Notes: generated by a model from the sequence alone, not told the origin. Positions 8,905 through 18,384 are shown, numbered from the stretch's first letter. The stretch: 64,000 nucleotides of DNA from an uncultured Selenomonadales bacterium (GCA_900315155.1 OMYB01000001.1:1-64000), one strand, 5' to 3'. Made by a program: numbers and translations.

Positions 8905-9486
8905 ATGCAATTCTATCAAGAGTTGACAATACAGCCAGGACCAGAAATGCCAGCAAATTTTATCCTGTCGAAAATTTACCAGACGATTCATTTAGCTTTT
9001 GTGTCGCATAAAGATGCAGAGGACAAAGTAACTTATGGCGTATCCTTCCCAGAGTACTCTCCAGAAGGTGATGTTATTGGTTTAGGGAGGAAAATCCGTA
9101 TCTTTGCAGAAACAGAGGAACAGCTGGAGCAGCTGGGTCTCTCGAATGTTTTGAAACGGTATACCGATTATGTCCGAATCAAACGGATACGCCCGGTTCC
9201 CATGCACACGAGCGGCTATGCGATATACTCCAGATATCACACAGAGAATAGTCAGGCGCAAAAAGCTAGACGCTATGCTCGTCGACATGGAATAGACATA
9301 TCCGAAGCCGGCAAACTATTTCCAAAAGATAAAAAAGGCTATCAATATCCCTATATCCAATTGCGCAGCGCATCGAACAAGCATCCATTTCGTCTGTACG
9401 TCCGTAAAGAAACTGCAAACCAGCCGGTCAATGTTGGTTTCAGCGTTTATGGATTATCCAACCAATCATCTGTTCCTGAGTTTTGA
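8905..9486 (+). CDS. csy4: crRNA endoribonuclease Csy4 (Cas6f)
   Basis: Csy4 cleaves the repeat RNA at the 3' base of its hairpin and stays bound to the crRNA 3' end. From ATG 8905 the product is 193 residues (P. aeruginosa 187) and His29 falls exactly at the position of the family's catalytic histidine. Ser155/Ser157 are candidates for the active-site serine, and an arginine-rich helix (residues 120-128, KARRYARRH) fits the element that enters the RNA major groove. I prefer 8905 to the upstream GTG at 8896 because AAGGAG (8891-8896) is correctly spaced only for the ATG and the numbering then matches. Confidence 0.96.
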   Translation: MQFYQELTIQPGPEMPANFILSKIYQTIHLAFVSHKDAEDKVTYGVSFPEYSPEGDVIGLGRKIRIFAETEEQLEQLGLSNVLKRYTDYVRIKRIRPVPMHTSGYAIYSRYHTENSQAQKARRYARRHGIDISEAGKLFPKDKKGYQYPYIQLRSASNKHPFRLYVRKETANQPVNVGFSVYGLSNQSSVPEF

Positions 9487-9615
9487 CCCAAATTTCGAGG
9501 CATCCCTCGCAGCCCGCGCGAAATCTACATCGGGAGATGAGGATTCAAAAAGGGTTGGATCTGTGGAAAATCTGCAAGCCCTTGTGGCATAAAGGATGGG
9601 GAGCATTATGATGCA
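9487..9615 (+). promoter_or_regulatory. Leader region of CRISPR array 2
   Basis: This 129-nt non-coding stretch lies between csy4 and the first repeat. The degenerate repeat of array 2 is at its right end, so this is the leader side where new spacers enter. No sigma-70 promoter of good quality and no exact IHF consensus was found. Sequence shared with the flank of array 1 is minimal. Confidence 0.7.
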
Positions 9616-11986
9616 GTTGACCGCCGCATAGGCGGCTTAGAAAATCACGGCCTGCCCGTCAGGACGGACATATACGTTGACCGCCGCATAGGCGGCTTAG
9701 AAATTTGTTAACTTTGTTTACGATGCTTTTCATATGTTGACCGCCGCATAGGCGGCTTAGAAAATCACGGCCTGCCCGTCAGGACGGACATATACGTTGA
9801 CCGCCGCATAGGCGGCTTAGAAATGTATGAGTACAGGACAGCTACAGGACAGGAAGTTGACCGCCGCATAGGCGGCTTAGAAATTTCCGACAGCGATTGT
9901 TTCCGAACTGCCTTGGTTGACCGCCGCATAGGCGGCTTAGAAATGTTCGCGCTCAACCATGAGTCGACAATCGCTGTTGACCGCCGCATAGGCGGCTTAG
10001 AAATGCGTGCTGACGCAAAGGCGTATGATGAGGAAGTTGACCGCCGCATAGGCGGCTTAGAAAGAGAGAGAAGCCCTGGCTGCGATCTGCAAAGAGGTTG
10101 ACCGCCGCATAGGCGGCTTAGAAAGCGTAAATCGCTTCGTCATACTCGGCGAGCTTGTTGACCGCCGCATAGGCGGCTTAGAAATTATATATATGTAGGA
10201 TTTCGCGCGCCCCGGCGTTGACCGCCGCATAGGCGGCTTAGAAATGACTGACTTGCAAGAAGCACGTGTCAAAAGCGTTGACCGCCGCATAGGCGGCTTA
10301 GAAAAGCATGAGCCCCGGCAAGAGCCCCGGCACGATGTTGACCGCCGCATAGGCGGCTTAGAAAGGCACGATCCACTAACAGTAGCCCCAGCATGAGTTG
10401 ACCGCCGCATAGGCGGCTTAGAAAAACGCCGTAGAAGCGAACAAGCGCCTCGAAGCGTTGACCGCCGCATAGGCGGCTTAGAAATATAGCTGTCCTATAT
10501 GAGTACAGGACGGTTTGTTGACCGCCGCATAGGCGGCTTAGAAAGTCATCTGCTGCTTGAAATCTTCGATCGTCATGTTGACCGCCGCATAGGCGGCTTA
10601 GAAATGACAGGAGGTGTAAGCTATGGCGGCTGTGACGTTGACCGCCGCATAGGCGGCTTAGAAATCGAGGGATGCCGTCATCTGCTGCTTGAAATCGTTG
10701 ACCGCCGCATAGGCGGCTTAGAAAAGCCCTGCTCGTTCACGGCGTCGGCCTTGAGCGTTGACCGCCGCATAGGCGGCTTAGAAATCTTTGGTAAAAAAAA
10801 TACGGGTAACTGGTACGTTGACCGCCGCATAGGCGGCTTAGAAAATCAGTTTCAGGATGGGGAAAAGGCGTTTTTCGTTGACCGCCGCATAGGCGGCTTA
10901 GAAATGTTTTTTTTTATTGTCTAAACATTGCAATACGTTGACCGCCGCATAGGCGGCTTAGAAAGTATCCGGCCAAATCTTGTGCGGGTCAATACGAGTT
11001 GACCGCCGCATAGGCGGCTTAGAAATTATTCAAGCGGATAATCCTGCTTGCCGGGTAGTTGACCGCCGCATAGGCGGCTTAGAAATCCGTCGCTTCTTCA
11101 ACCCAGATATCCGTGATGTTGACCGCCGCATAGGCGGCTTAGAAATCTCAAGCAAATAAATGTGATTCTGATCTATCGTTGACCGCCGCATAGGCGGCTT
11201 AGAAAGCTGGGATGACGGCTCACAGAAGTATGACAGCGTTGACCGCCGCATAGGCGGCTTAGAAAAAACGGTTGTCTGGAGCAGTTTCCCCAGATCCGTT
11301 GACCGCCGCATAGGCGGCTTAGAAATCACCCCGCGGGTGGAACGCCCATATCTGGGGGTTGACCGCCGCATAGGCGGCTTAGAAAATCAAGTCATCGAAA
11401 TCATAATCATCTTGAATGTTGACCGCCGCATAGGCGGCTTAGAAATCAATGCTCAGCGGCAATCCCTGCATCAGCTTGTTGACCGCCGCATAGGCGGCTT
11501 AGAAATTGTACGGATAGCCGCCGATGATGTATGCATTGTTGACCGCCGCATAGGCGGCTTAGAAATGATCGAGCGCATCATCGATATTCAAATGCTCGTT
11601 GACCGCCGCATAGGCGGCTTAGAAATATCAGGCAATGACAACAATTTTGTTTCACGTGTTGACCGCCGCATAGGCGGCTTAGAAATTTGTCGGGCTGACC
11701 GAATCGATGATCTGGCCGTTGACCGCCGCATAGGCGGCTTAGAAATGGACGTAATTCTGAAAAATCATGTCTCGCTCCGTTGACCGCCGCATAGGCGGCT
11801 TAGAAAGCATCCATCGTGATTTTCCAGCGCGTGTGGTTGTTGACCGCCGCATAGGCGGCTTAGAAATTTCATCGGCTTGCCATCATCGGCACGGGAGGGT
11901 TGACCGCCGCATAGGCGGCTTAGAAACATGCCGACGACTCTTCGCGCGGAATATCTTCGTTGACCGCCGCATAGGCGGCTTAGCAA
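9616..11986 (+). CRISPR. CRISPR array 2, type I-F, 40 repeats / 39 spacers
   Basis: Forty copies of the same 28-nt repeat as array 1 occur. Thirty-six spacers are 32 nt and three are 33 nt (10064, 10965, 11746). The last repeat (11959-11986) has one change (CTTAGCAA), so the array reads left to right. Spacers 1 and 3 (9644-9675, 9764-9795) are identical. Spacers at 10545 and 10665 overlap by 20 nt, those at 9824 and 10485 share 14 nt, and those at 10305 and 10365 are drawn from the same short-period repeat as array 1 spacer 8. Every such overlap implies a 5' CC PAM. Confidence 0.98.
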
Positions 11987-12092
11987 GCTGGGGAGCGCTG
12001 ACTGCTGCTTCGGTTCATTATGTGAGCTCGGTTTTCATGACTTTGCAGATCGGATGATCGTCAATCTTTCTGCCTGAATACTAAAAAAACAG

Positions 12093-12121
12093 TTGCATTG
12101 TCCATGTGAAAAATATATAAT
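12093..12121 (+). promoter_or_regulatory. Sigma-70 promoter for the 12159 gene
   Basis: TTGCAT (12093-12098), a 17-nt spacer and a consensus TATAAT (12116-12121) lie 37 bases before the start codon of the frameshifted repeat protein, in the 172-nt gap after array 2. Nothing else is recognisable in that gap. Confidence 0.75.
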
Positions 12122-12158
12122 AAGACTAACAAGAGGTAATGCGCTGGAGGGAAAACTT

Positions 12159-12637
12159 ATGGAACAAGAGCTTAAAGTGATGCTGACGCACATCGCAAAT
12201 AAACTCGATGCAATCGACGGTCACTTAACCGAACATGACAAACGTCTTGATGCAATCGACAGTCACTTAACCGAGCATGACAAACGTCTTGATGCAATCG
12301 ACAGTCACTTAACCGAGCATGACAAACGTCTTTTGATGCAATCGACAGTCACTTAACTGAGCATGATAAACATCTTGCTGCAATTGATAGTCGGTTGGAT
12401 CATTTGGATCATCGTGTGGATCGTCTGGAAACGACGGTACAGGAAAATCATGTTATGTTGTCGGCTTTGATGAAGAGAACCGAGGGCTTTGATGCTTTGC
12501 GTGTCAATCAGGAGCACCTGGCGGCTCAGATCGATAACATTACGATGCGCATGGCCGACGCTACCTCCGTAGAGAAACTGCGCAATGACGTCGGCGATGG
12601 TCTTGAAAAACTGGGGAAAAAACTCCAGGTAGGGTGA
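12159..12637 (+). pseudogene. Frameshifted coiled-coil protein with 14-residue repeats
   Basis: A good promoter and GGAGG site precede ATG 12159. The N-terminus is followed by near-identical 42-nt repeats encoding RLDAIDSHLTEHDK (two heptads, so probably coiled coil). In the last exact repeat CGTCTT has become CGTCTTTT, a +2 change that stops the frame at 12356. The downstream frame continues the repeat and then a coil (LDHLDHRVDRLETTVQ) to 12637. Undoing the change gives one protein of about 160 residues. It may be a pseudogene, a slippage-controlled gene or a sequencing error. Function unknown; similar small coiled-coil proteins are common in Firmicutes and phages. Confidence 0.75.
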
Positions 12638-12669
12638 CTGCAAAAAGCGTGGAATTTGGGTAGAAAAAA

Positions 12670-12712
12670 TGCAGCTTCACATCGTCGTTGGATGTGAAGC
12701 TGCACTTTTTTA
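12670..12712. terminator. Bidirectional intrinsic terminator
   Basis: A perfect 14-bp stem (12670-12683 with 12691-12704) has a 7-nt loop, a T-run on the right and an A-run on the left. It serves both the repeat-protein gene and the convergent methyltransferase gene. Confidence 0.92.
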
Positions 12713-12730
12713 TACATGAGAGCCGTCTTC

Positions 12731-13606
12731 TTAGTGGTGGGCTTCTTCTTTGTGGTGGTAGAGGTGTGTGTCGGCGCGGTGGATGGCACAGGAGGAGTCG
12801 GCTTCGGTGTGGATATCGGAGAGGCCGAAGCTGGCTGTGATGTGGAAGGGCTGTACAGTGGTGTCCGTGAAGGTCTGGCTGGCGATGTCGTCCTGGACGG
12901 CTTTCAGTTCCTTTTTCCGGCAGGTAAATCCAGCGAAGGAACCCGTATGCGTGAGAGAGAGGATTTCGTAGTGCTGGCTGAGGCGTTCGTGTAGGCTGGT
13001 GAATGTGTCGAACGGCGGCGTGAAATAGCCGCGCCACGTGCAGAACGTACGGACAAACAGGTCGGTGATGGCGTTTTCGCCGCGGATGTAGGTGCAGCCC
13101 GTAAGGATGCCGTCCGGAGCGAGGACGCGGTGCATCTCCGCGAGCGCAGCATCCTTCTGCGGGAAAGCGTGCAGTCCGTCAATGGAGAGCAGCAGGTCAA
13201 AGCTTTCGTCCTCGAAAGGCATTTGTGCGACATCTCCCTGGCGGAAGGCGATGCTGTCCAGGCCGAGCGTATGCGCACGCGCGCGGGCGGCCTGCAGCAT
13301 GTGGTTCGAGTAATCGAGGCACGTGATTTCAGCCTTAGGTAGCTCCCGGTAACGGGGCAGGGAGAGCACACCGGTGCCGACGGGGACTTCGAGCAGCCGC
13401 CCGGAAAAGTCTTTGGGCAGGCCCGCAAACATTTGCGCGAGGAATGCGTCGTAATCCTCTGGGCTGAGCTGCCAGAACAGGCGCAGAGCCAGGCGGCCGG
13501 TCCACGTGCCGCTGGCCATCATGCCATCGTAGCGGCTGGCCCGTTTGCCGACGTAGTCATAGGCACTGCGGATATTCATCTGGCGGTTGGGCATTACATC
13601 ATGCAT
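12731..13606 (-). CDS. SAM-dependent methyltransferase with a GGDEF-domain tail
   Basis: Residues 1 to about 220 form a class I methyltransferase of the UbiE/MenG-like type: motif I is LLEVPVGTGVLSLP, the acidic motif II end is CLDYS, and FRQGDVAQMPFEDESFDLLLS is the post-motif region. The last 55 residues are unrelated and match the end of a diguanylate cyclase domain (ITASFGLS, then RADTHLYHHK). The methyltransferase part ends where such proteins usually end (GSFAGFTCRKK), so the tail was probably gained by a deletion that joined two genes. The tail lacks the GGDEF signature and cannot be a cyclase. Substrate unknown. ATG 13606 has a GGAG site; a TATAAT lies on the minus strand at 13642-13647. 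Confidence 0.82.
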   Translation of the reverse strand: MHDVMPNRQMNIRSAYDYVGKRASRYDGMMASGTWTGRLALRLFWQLSPEDYDAFLAQMFAGLPKDFSGRLLEVPVGTGVLSLPRYRELPKAEITCLDYSNHMLQAARARAHTLGLDSIAFRQGDVAQMPFEDESFDLLLSIDGLHAFPQKDAALAEMHRVLAPDGILTGCTYIRGENAITDLFVRTFCTWRGYFTPPFDTFTSLHERLSQHYEILSLTHTGSFAGFTCRKKELKAVQDDIASQTFTDTTVQPFHITASFGLSDIHTEADSSCAIHRADTHLYHHKEEAHH

Positions 13607-13844
13607 GGCAATCGCTCCTTCTCTCGTTGATTCTTATTTCCATTATAGCGGAAAAATATCACATTGGGTAGGCTTTCTGTCACAAATGGCAATAGAATCC
13701 GCTCTGTAGCGGCGACGTGTCCAATGGATTTCTCGTGTGCGGATGGGAGACTGTGAGAAATGTTACACCTGCGGGTGTGCCGCCCGTGATACAATGGGTT
13801 GGTGTGGTATTTTGCCATAGTCAGAGATAAAGGATGGATGACGC

Positions 13845-14804
13845 ATGAGCGATACGGATTATACGGATGATACGAACAGGAAAAAGAACAAGCTGCGGGA
13901 GTATTTCGATATGCACCGGTGGCTGAGCATTTTCGGATTCATGATTTTCCTTGTGCTGAGCCTTACGGGCACGGTGCTGACGTTCCGTCCGGAGCTCCAG
14001 TCTGCGGCGCAGACGCATCCGTGGGTGGGGCTCATCATGTATCTCATGCACATCCTGCATACGCATCTCGCTCTCGGAGGGAATTCGAGCATCGGCGGAT
14101 ATATGGTTGCGGGCATCTTCTCGCTTGTCGCGACCGTGTCGATTGCGACAGGGTTGCTCATTTACCGCCCGTATGCCGTATCGTGCCAGACGATGCGTGA
14201 GCGTTCGCGGGAGACAGGGAAACTGAGCCACCGTTTCTGGATGCAGTTCCTGCATCAGGAGCTTTCGGCGATGGCGGCTGTTTGGGGCATCCTGCTTTGC
14301 TTCTCCGGCGCGTGGATCGCGTTCTTCTTTGTCATGATTATGAGCGGGCAAGCGAACCCGAACATCGCCATGACGGCAAATGGCGGCATGGCTCTGCAGA
14401 GCTCGGGCGGCGGTATCGGCATGCAGCTCACGACGTTTATGCTGGCCATTCATCTCCATAACCATGAGACATTCCTGCTGCGCGTGCTCTGGGCCGTGTG
14501 GATGTGCCTGCTCATGCTGGCTGGCACGACGGGCATCTGGCTCGCCCTCAAGAAGAAATGGGGGATGGGCAGAGTCGCGGTTACCAGGGCTGGCACAGCG
14601 CTTGCCGCATCGTCAAAGGCAGAGACAGCGCCAGAAAAGGCAAAAGGCTGGTCTGTATGGTTCCTGCCGCTTGTTTGGAGTGTCCTCACGTTGGGCGGCC
14701 TGATCTTTCCACTGTTTGGATTCGTTGGGAATATCCTCGGTGCCATCTGCCTCATCGTGCCGTTCTTCTTGCTGGCATGGGATGTCCTTCATGCGTTCCG
14801 GTGA
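13845..14804 (+). CDS. PepSY-associated transmembrane protein
   Basis: The 319-residue integral membrane protein contains the PepSY-associated helix signature near its start (MHRWLSIFGFMIFLVLSLTGTVLTFRPEL) and about five hydrophobic segments with conserved-looking histidines (HILHTHLALGG, FMLAIHLHNHETF). Such proteins are often linked to iron-siderophore reduction or membrane electron transfer, but no partner gene is adjacent, so the role is unassigned. It is transcribed divergently from the methyltransferase; the 238-nt gap holds an ACACC/GGGTGT hairpin but no clear promoter pair. A terminator follows. Confidence 0.8.
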   Translation: MSDTDYTDDTNRKKNKLREYFDMHRWLSIFGFMIFLVLSLTGTVLTFRPELQSAAQTHPWVGLIMYLMHILHTHLALGGNSSIGGYMVAGIFSLVATVSIATGLLIYRPYAVSCQTMRERSRETGKLSHRFWMQFLHQELSAMAAVWGILLCFSGAWIAFFFVMIMSGQANPNIAMTANGGMALQSSGGGIGMQLTTFMLAIHLHNHETFLLRVLWAVWMCLLMLAGTTGIWLALKKKWGMGRVAVTRAGTALAASSKAETAPEKAKGWSVWFLPLVWSVLTLGGLIFPLFGFVGNILGAICLIVPFFLLAWDVLHAFR

Positions 14805-14830
14805 CCTTCCGATAATTAGGAAATTTTTTC

Positions 14831-14863
14831 AGCACCTGCGAAGCTTTCGCGGGTGCTTTTTCG
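14831..14863 (+). terminator. Intrinsic terminator
   Basis: The stem GCACC-GCGAA with TTCGC-GGTGC (one bulge per arm) is followed by CTTTTTCG, 27 nt after the PepSY gene. Confidence 0.85.
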
Positions 14864-14970
14864 TGCGAATGGCAGGAATTATTCCTTTCCGTGTAGAATA
14901 TTCTTAAGTCAAAGGGGTATGAGGATAGGAGCCGTTGGGGAGCGGCAAGGCGACGAGGACAGGTGATAGC

Positions 14971-16614
14971 ATGAAAGCGATAGATTTGACGTTGGAGGAA
15001 GCGGCGAAGCTGCTGGAGGAGAGCCGGAAGAAACACCATACGGCGAGACTTGTGGACCCGGAGGAGTGCCGCGTGCTGGATATCCAGGATGGAGCCTGCC
15101 AATACGGGAAACGCTGTCATGATATTTGGTGCTCGGAGAACCGCTGCAGCAACTGCATCAGCTATCAGGCATGCCATACGGGGGCGGATCAGGAGAAAAA
15201 GGAACGCGTGACGGATCTCCTCTATGAGGTCCAGGCAAAACCCGTTGTCGTGCATATCGGGGATGATATGCAAGTGAATGCGTCCCTGGAGCTCATCGAC
15301 TGGCGTGAGGCCTCGACGCCGGAGCTCACGGGCGTGGCGGAAAAGGACAACGATAACGCGGCGTTCCTCAACAGCCATGATACGTTGACCGGGCTGCTGA
15401 ACCAGAACAGTTTTTACATGACGGTGCGCAAGATGCTGGAGGAGCAGCCGGATCAGGACTATATGCTCGTCTCCTGCAACCTCCGCAATTTTCACATGAT
15501 CAACGACCTGTATGGCATCGAGAAAGGCAACGAAGTCCTGCTGACCGTTGCACAGGCACTCAAAAAGCAGATGTCGGATAAGAGCATCGCTGCGCGTCTG
15601 TTTGGCGATCACTTTGCCATCTTTGAGCCGGCGGAGGTGGATCTCGATGAGCGCATCGAGCAGATCTCCAAAGAGGCGAAACTCGACGTCGAGGGCGGGG
15701 AGTACCCGCTTCACCTCCACGCGGGAATCTATGCCATCGAGGATCGGAATCTCCCCATCGCCGTCATGATCGACCGCGCCGAGATGGCGCGCAAGGCCAT
15801 CGCACATGACTACAACATCAACACGGCCTATTACACGCCGGATCTTTGGGAGTCGGCCGTGAACAAGCAGTGGATGATCAATCATTTCAACGATGCGATT
15901 GCGGCGGATGAGTTTGAGCTCTACCTCCAGCCGCAGATGGATAGCATAGGGCATTTGGCTGCAGCGGAGGCTCTCGTCCGTTGGCGGCGTCCGGACGGTT
16001 CCCTGATTTCGCCGGGGGATTTCATTCCCTGCTTTGAGGAGTCCGGGCAGATCGCTCGGCTCGATCAGGTGATATGGGAAAAGGCCGTCCAGACGCTGCA
16101 GGACTGGACGGATTCCCCACTCGGCCATGTGGATATCTCCATCAATGTCTCCCCGGGGGACTTCGGCTATATGGATATCGAAGAATTCCTGACGGGGCTG
16201 CTGGAAAAGTATCAGGTGGAGCAGCGGCGCCTGCATGTCGAGATCACGGAGACGGCCGTCGTCTACGAAATCGAAAAAGTCGACAAGCTCATCCGGGATG
16301 GGTTCCATATCGAAATCGACGATTTCGGCAAGGGCTATTCCTCGCTCAATACGCTGCGCAATATCCGCGCACAGACGCTGAAACTCGATATGTTCTTCCT
16401 GCGCGCCTCGGAGGGGACGCAGGAACGCGGCCACATCATCATCGACCACGTGATTTCCATGGGCCGCGAGCTTGGCATGAAGATCGTTGCTGAAGGTGTC
16501 GAAACCGAAGACCAGCGCGATCATCTTATCGAGGCTGGCTGCGACCTCCTTCAGGGATATCTGTTTTCTCCACCGATTCCCGTTCAAAAATTTGTAGAAA
16601 AATACGCAGATTAA
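14971..16614 (+). CDS. Cyclic-di-GMP phosphodiesterase: Cys-rich domain, degenerate GGDEF, EAL
   Basis: The 547-residue cytosolic protein has three parts. Residues 30-70 contain seven cysteines (33, 43, 49, 54, 59, 62, 68), a candidate metal or Fe-S sensor. A GGDEF domain near 135-290 is degenerate (FGDHF replaces GGDEF), so no cyclase activity is expected. The C-terminal EAL domain keeps its catalytic residues: EALVRW, the Asn of INVSP, EITET, DDFGKGYSSL, the Lys of LKLD, EGVET and QGYLFSPP. It should hydrolyse c-di-GMP to pGpG. ATG 14971 follows an AGGTGA site. The 3' end overlaps the convergent small gene by 4 nt. Confidence 0.9.
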   Translation: MKAIDLTLEEAAKLLEESRKKHHTARLVDPEECRVLDIQDGACQYGKRCHDIWCSENRCSNCISYQACHTGADQEKKERVTDLLYEVQAKPVVVHIGDDMQVNASLELIDWREASTPELTGVAEKDNDNAAFLNSHDTLTGLLNQNSFYMTVRKMLEEQPDQDYMLVSCNLRNFHMINDLYGIEKGNEVLLTVAQALKKQMSDKSIAARLFGDHFAIFEPAEVDLDERIEQISKEAKLDVEGGEYPLHLHAGIYAIEDRNLPIAVMIDRAEMARKAIAHDYNINTAYYTPDLWESAVNKQWMINHFNDAIAADEFELYLQPQMDSIGHLAAAEALVRWRRPDGSLISPGDFIPCFEESGQIARLDQVIWEKAVQTLQDWTDSPLGHVDISINVSPGDFGYMDIEEFLTGLLEKYQVEQRRLHVEITETAVVYEIEKVDKLIRDGFHIEIDDFGKGYSSLNTLRNIRAQTLKLDMFFLRASEGTQERGHIIIDHVISMGRELGMKIVAEGVETEDQRDHLIEAGCDLLQGYLFSPPIPVQKFVEKYAD

Positions 16615-16826
16615 TGGTTTTTATGTGTATCCTCGTCTGCTCGTGGCCATGCGGCACCGGCCTGCTTGGCTTCGGCGATGATTTCGTCGTAGCCGGAGAG
16701 GGCAGCGAAAGCGCCGAACTGGGCTGCCCGCTTCTCGCGTGGCATAGGGATATGGCGCTGGGAAACGGGGTGGGGCATGTCCAGCATGTCCGCGTAATCC
16801 TCGATGGATGGTTTATCTTTTTTCAT
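16611..16826 (-). CDS. YolD-like small protein
   Basis: This 71-residue protein contains the segment MPREKRAAQFGAFAALSGYDEII, typical of the small YolD-like proteins encoded beside Y-family DNA polymerases in Firmicutes. It lies 20 nt downstream of the truncated polymerase gene on the same strand. ATG 16826 is better spaced from GGAAAGG than ATG 16832. The gene itself is intact, but its partner is not. Confidence 0.72.
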   Translation of the reverse strand: MKKDKPSIEDYADMLDMPHPVSQRHIPMPREKRAAQFGAFAALSGYDEIIAEAKQAGAAWPRADEDTHKNH

Positions 16827-16845
16827 TTCCATTTTCCTTTCCCGA

Positions 16846-18368
16846 TTATGCCTTATGCCCGCCGATCTGGCCGTTGCGGAGGATGGTCGTAGCGCCCTTT
16901 TCGAGGTTCATGCCGCGCAGGACAGCGTTCTTTCCAAACTTTTTCCGCAGGGCGAGAACCGTCTGCTGGAGGGATTGTTCTTTTTCCTCTGCTTTGACCG
17001 GATGCTGCACATAAGGGGAGGCGGGCTCTGCGACGGCGAGTGGCGTGGACCCGGATGCGTGGGGTGCAGACGTGGTGGTATGGGAGTCATCGTCAGCAAA
17101 AAGGTTCATCTCTTCGAGGGGGTGTTCCTTTTTTTTAGGCGTCATTTCCCCGTGCAGGCGGAGACGGTTGACGGCGACGGTGCAGCGGCGGACGAGGAGT
17201 GCCGGGTCGACGATCTGGTCGTACAGGTCGCTGACCGCCTGAAGGAGCTGCTGATTGGATGCCGTGTACTGCGGGAACGTCACCGATCCATGTGCCGGCT
17301 TTGGTACCATGCGGCCGTAGTGGTCCCGGTGCAGCGGTCCGTGGTAAGCAGCGCGGCGTACCGGGTCGCGCATGTTGTCGATATCATAGCCGACATCGAG
17401 GACGAGCTGGTCGGTGACGAGATGCTTGCGTACCATGTCCAGGACGAGCAGATCCGTCATCTCGCGTACGATGAGACGTCCTTTGGCCGCGGGGTACGGT
17501 TCCTGCAGGACCTGTCCGTTGCTCAGGCTGTTTTCTTTTGGCTGATAGGCTTTGATATCGGCGATGGTCGTGGGCTCCCATCCCCAGGCATGGTCGATGA
17601 GCAGCTCCGCCGACACGCCAAAAAGCTGGTAGAGGAGTTCTTCGTTGTAGAAATCCGTGGCCTTTCCGATGGAGCAGCGCGCGATATCGCCCATCGTGCG
17701 GAGGCCGTATCGGCGGAGTTTCTTTGCGTAGCCCCGTCCCACGCGCCAGAAATCCGTTAAAGGCTCGTGCGCCCAAAGCGTGCGGCGGTAGGAGGCTTCA
17801 TCGAGTTCCGCAATGCGCACGCCGTCCTTGTCCGCTGGCATATGCTTGGCGACGATATCCATGGCGACCTTGGCGAGGTAAAGGTTCGTTCCGATGCCCG
17901 CGGTAGCCGTGATGCCGGTCTCGCGCAGCACGTCGTGGATCATGCGGAGGGCGAGCTCATGCGATGTCGTATGGTAAACGTTTAGGTATGGTGTGACATC
18001 CATGAAGACCTCGTCGACAGAGTAGACGTGGATGTCCTCAGGAGAAATGTAACGCAGATAGATACGGAAGATATCCTGGCTGTACTTCATGTATTTCGCC
18101 ATCTGCGGCGGTGCCGTGATGTAGGTGGCGCGCAGGGATGCATCCGCGTCCAGAGCGGCTGCATCATCGGACGCACCACGGAACTGGTGATGGGGTGCGT
18201 GCGCCTGGCGGGCACCGTTGACCTCCCGCATCCGTTCGACGACTTCAAAAAGGCGTGGACGCCCCGGGATCCCATATTGCTTCAGCGAAGGAGAGACGGC
18301 GAGGCAGATGGTCTTTTCTGTACGGCTCGGATCCGCGACGACGAGATGGGTGGTCAAAGGATTTTTCT
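16846..18368 (-). pseudogene. Y-family DNA polymerase (UmuC/ImuB-like), 5' truncated
   Basis: From DPSRTEKTICLAVSPSLKQYGIPGR onward this matches Firmicutes Y-family lesion-bypass polymerases. It retains the second catalytic motif (YSVDEVFMDV), the fingers/palm and little-finger regions, and a variable C-terminus. Homologues begin about 30 residues earlier with a YIAIDLKSFYASVE-type segment that carries the first catalytic aspartate. Here similarity stops abruptly at NPLTTHLVVAD, near 18366, and the upstream reading frame is unrelated sequence belonging to the opposite-strand PcfJ-like fragment. Without that aspartate the enzyme should be dead. A deletion joining two divergent genes explains both truncations. 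Confidence 0.82.
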
Positions 18369-18384
18369 TCATGGGATGAAGTAG

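Noticed and set aside
9487..9615. IHF site in the array 2 leader
   Set aside because: The best match departs from the consensus spacing, and IHF is not expected in this lineage.
133..11986. Self-targeting spacers within the window
   Set aside because: No spacer was seen to match sequence elsewhere in the window by eye; a search of the full genome would be needed.
14752..16587. 611-codon minus-strand open frame
   Set aside because: It is the antisense shadow of the EAL phosphodiesterase gene, which has clear motifs on the plus strand.
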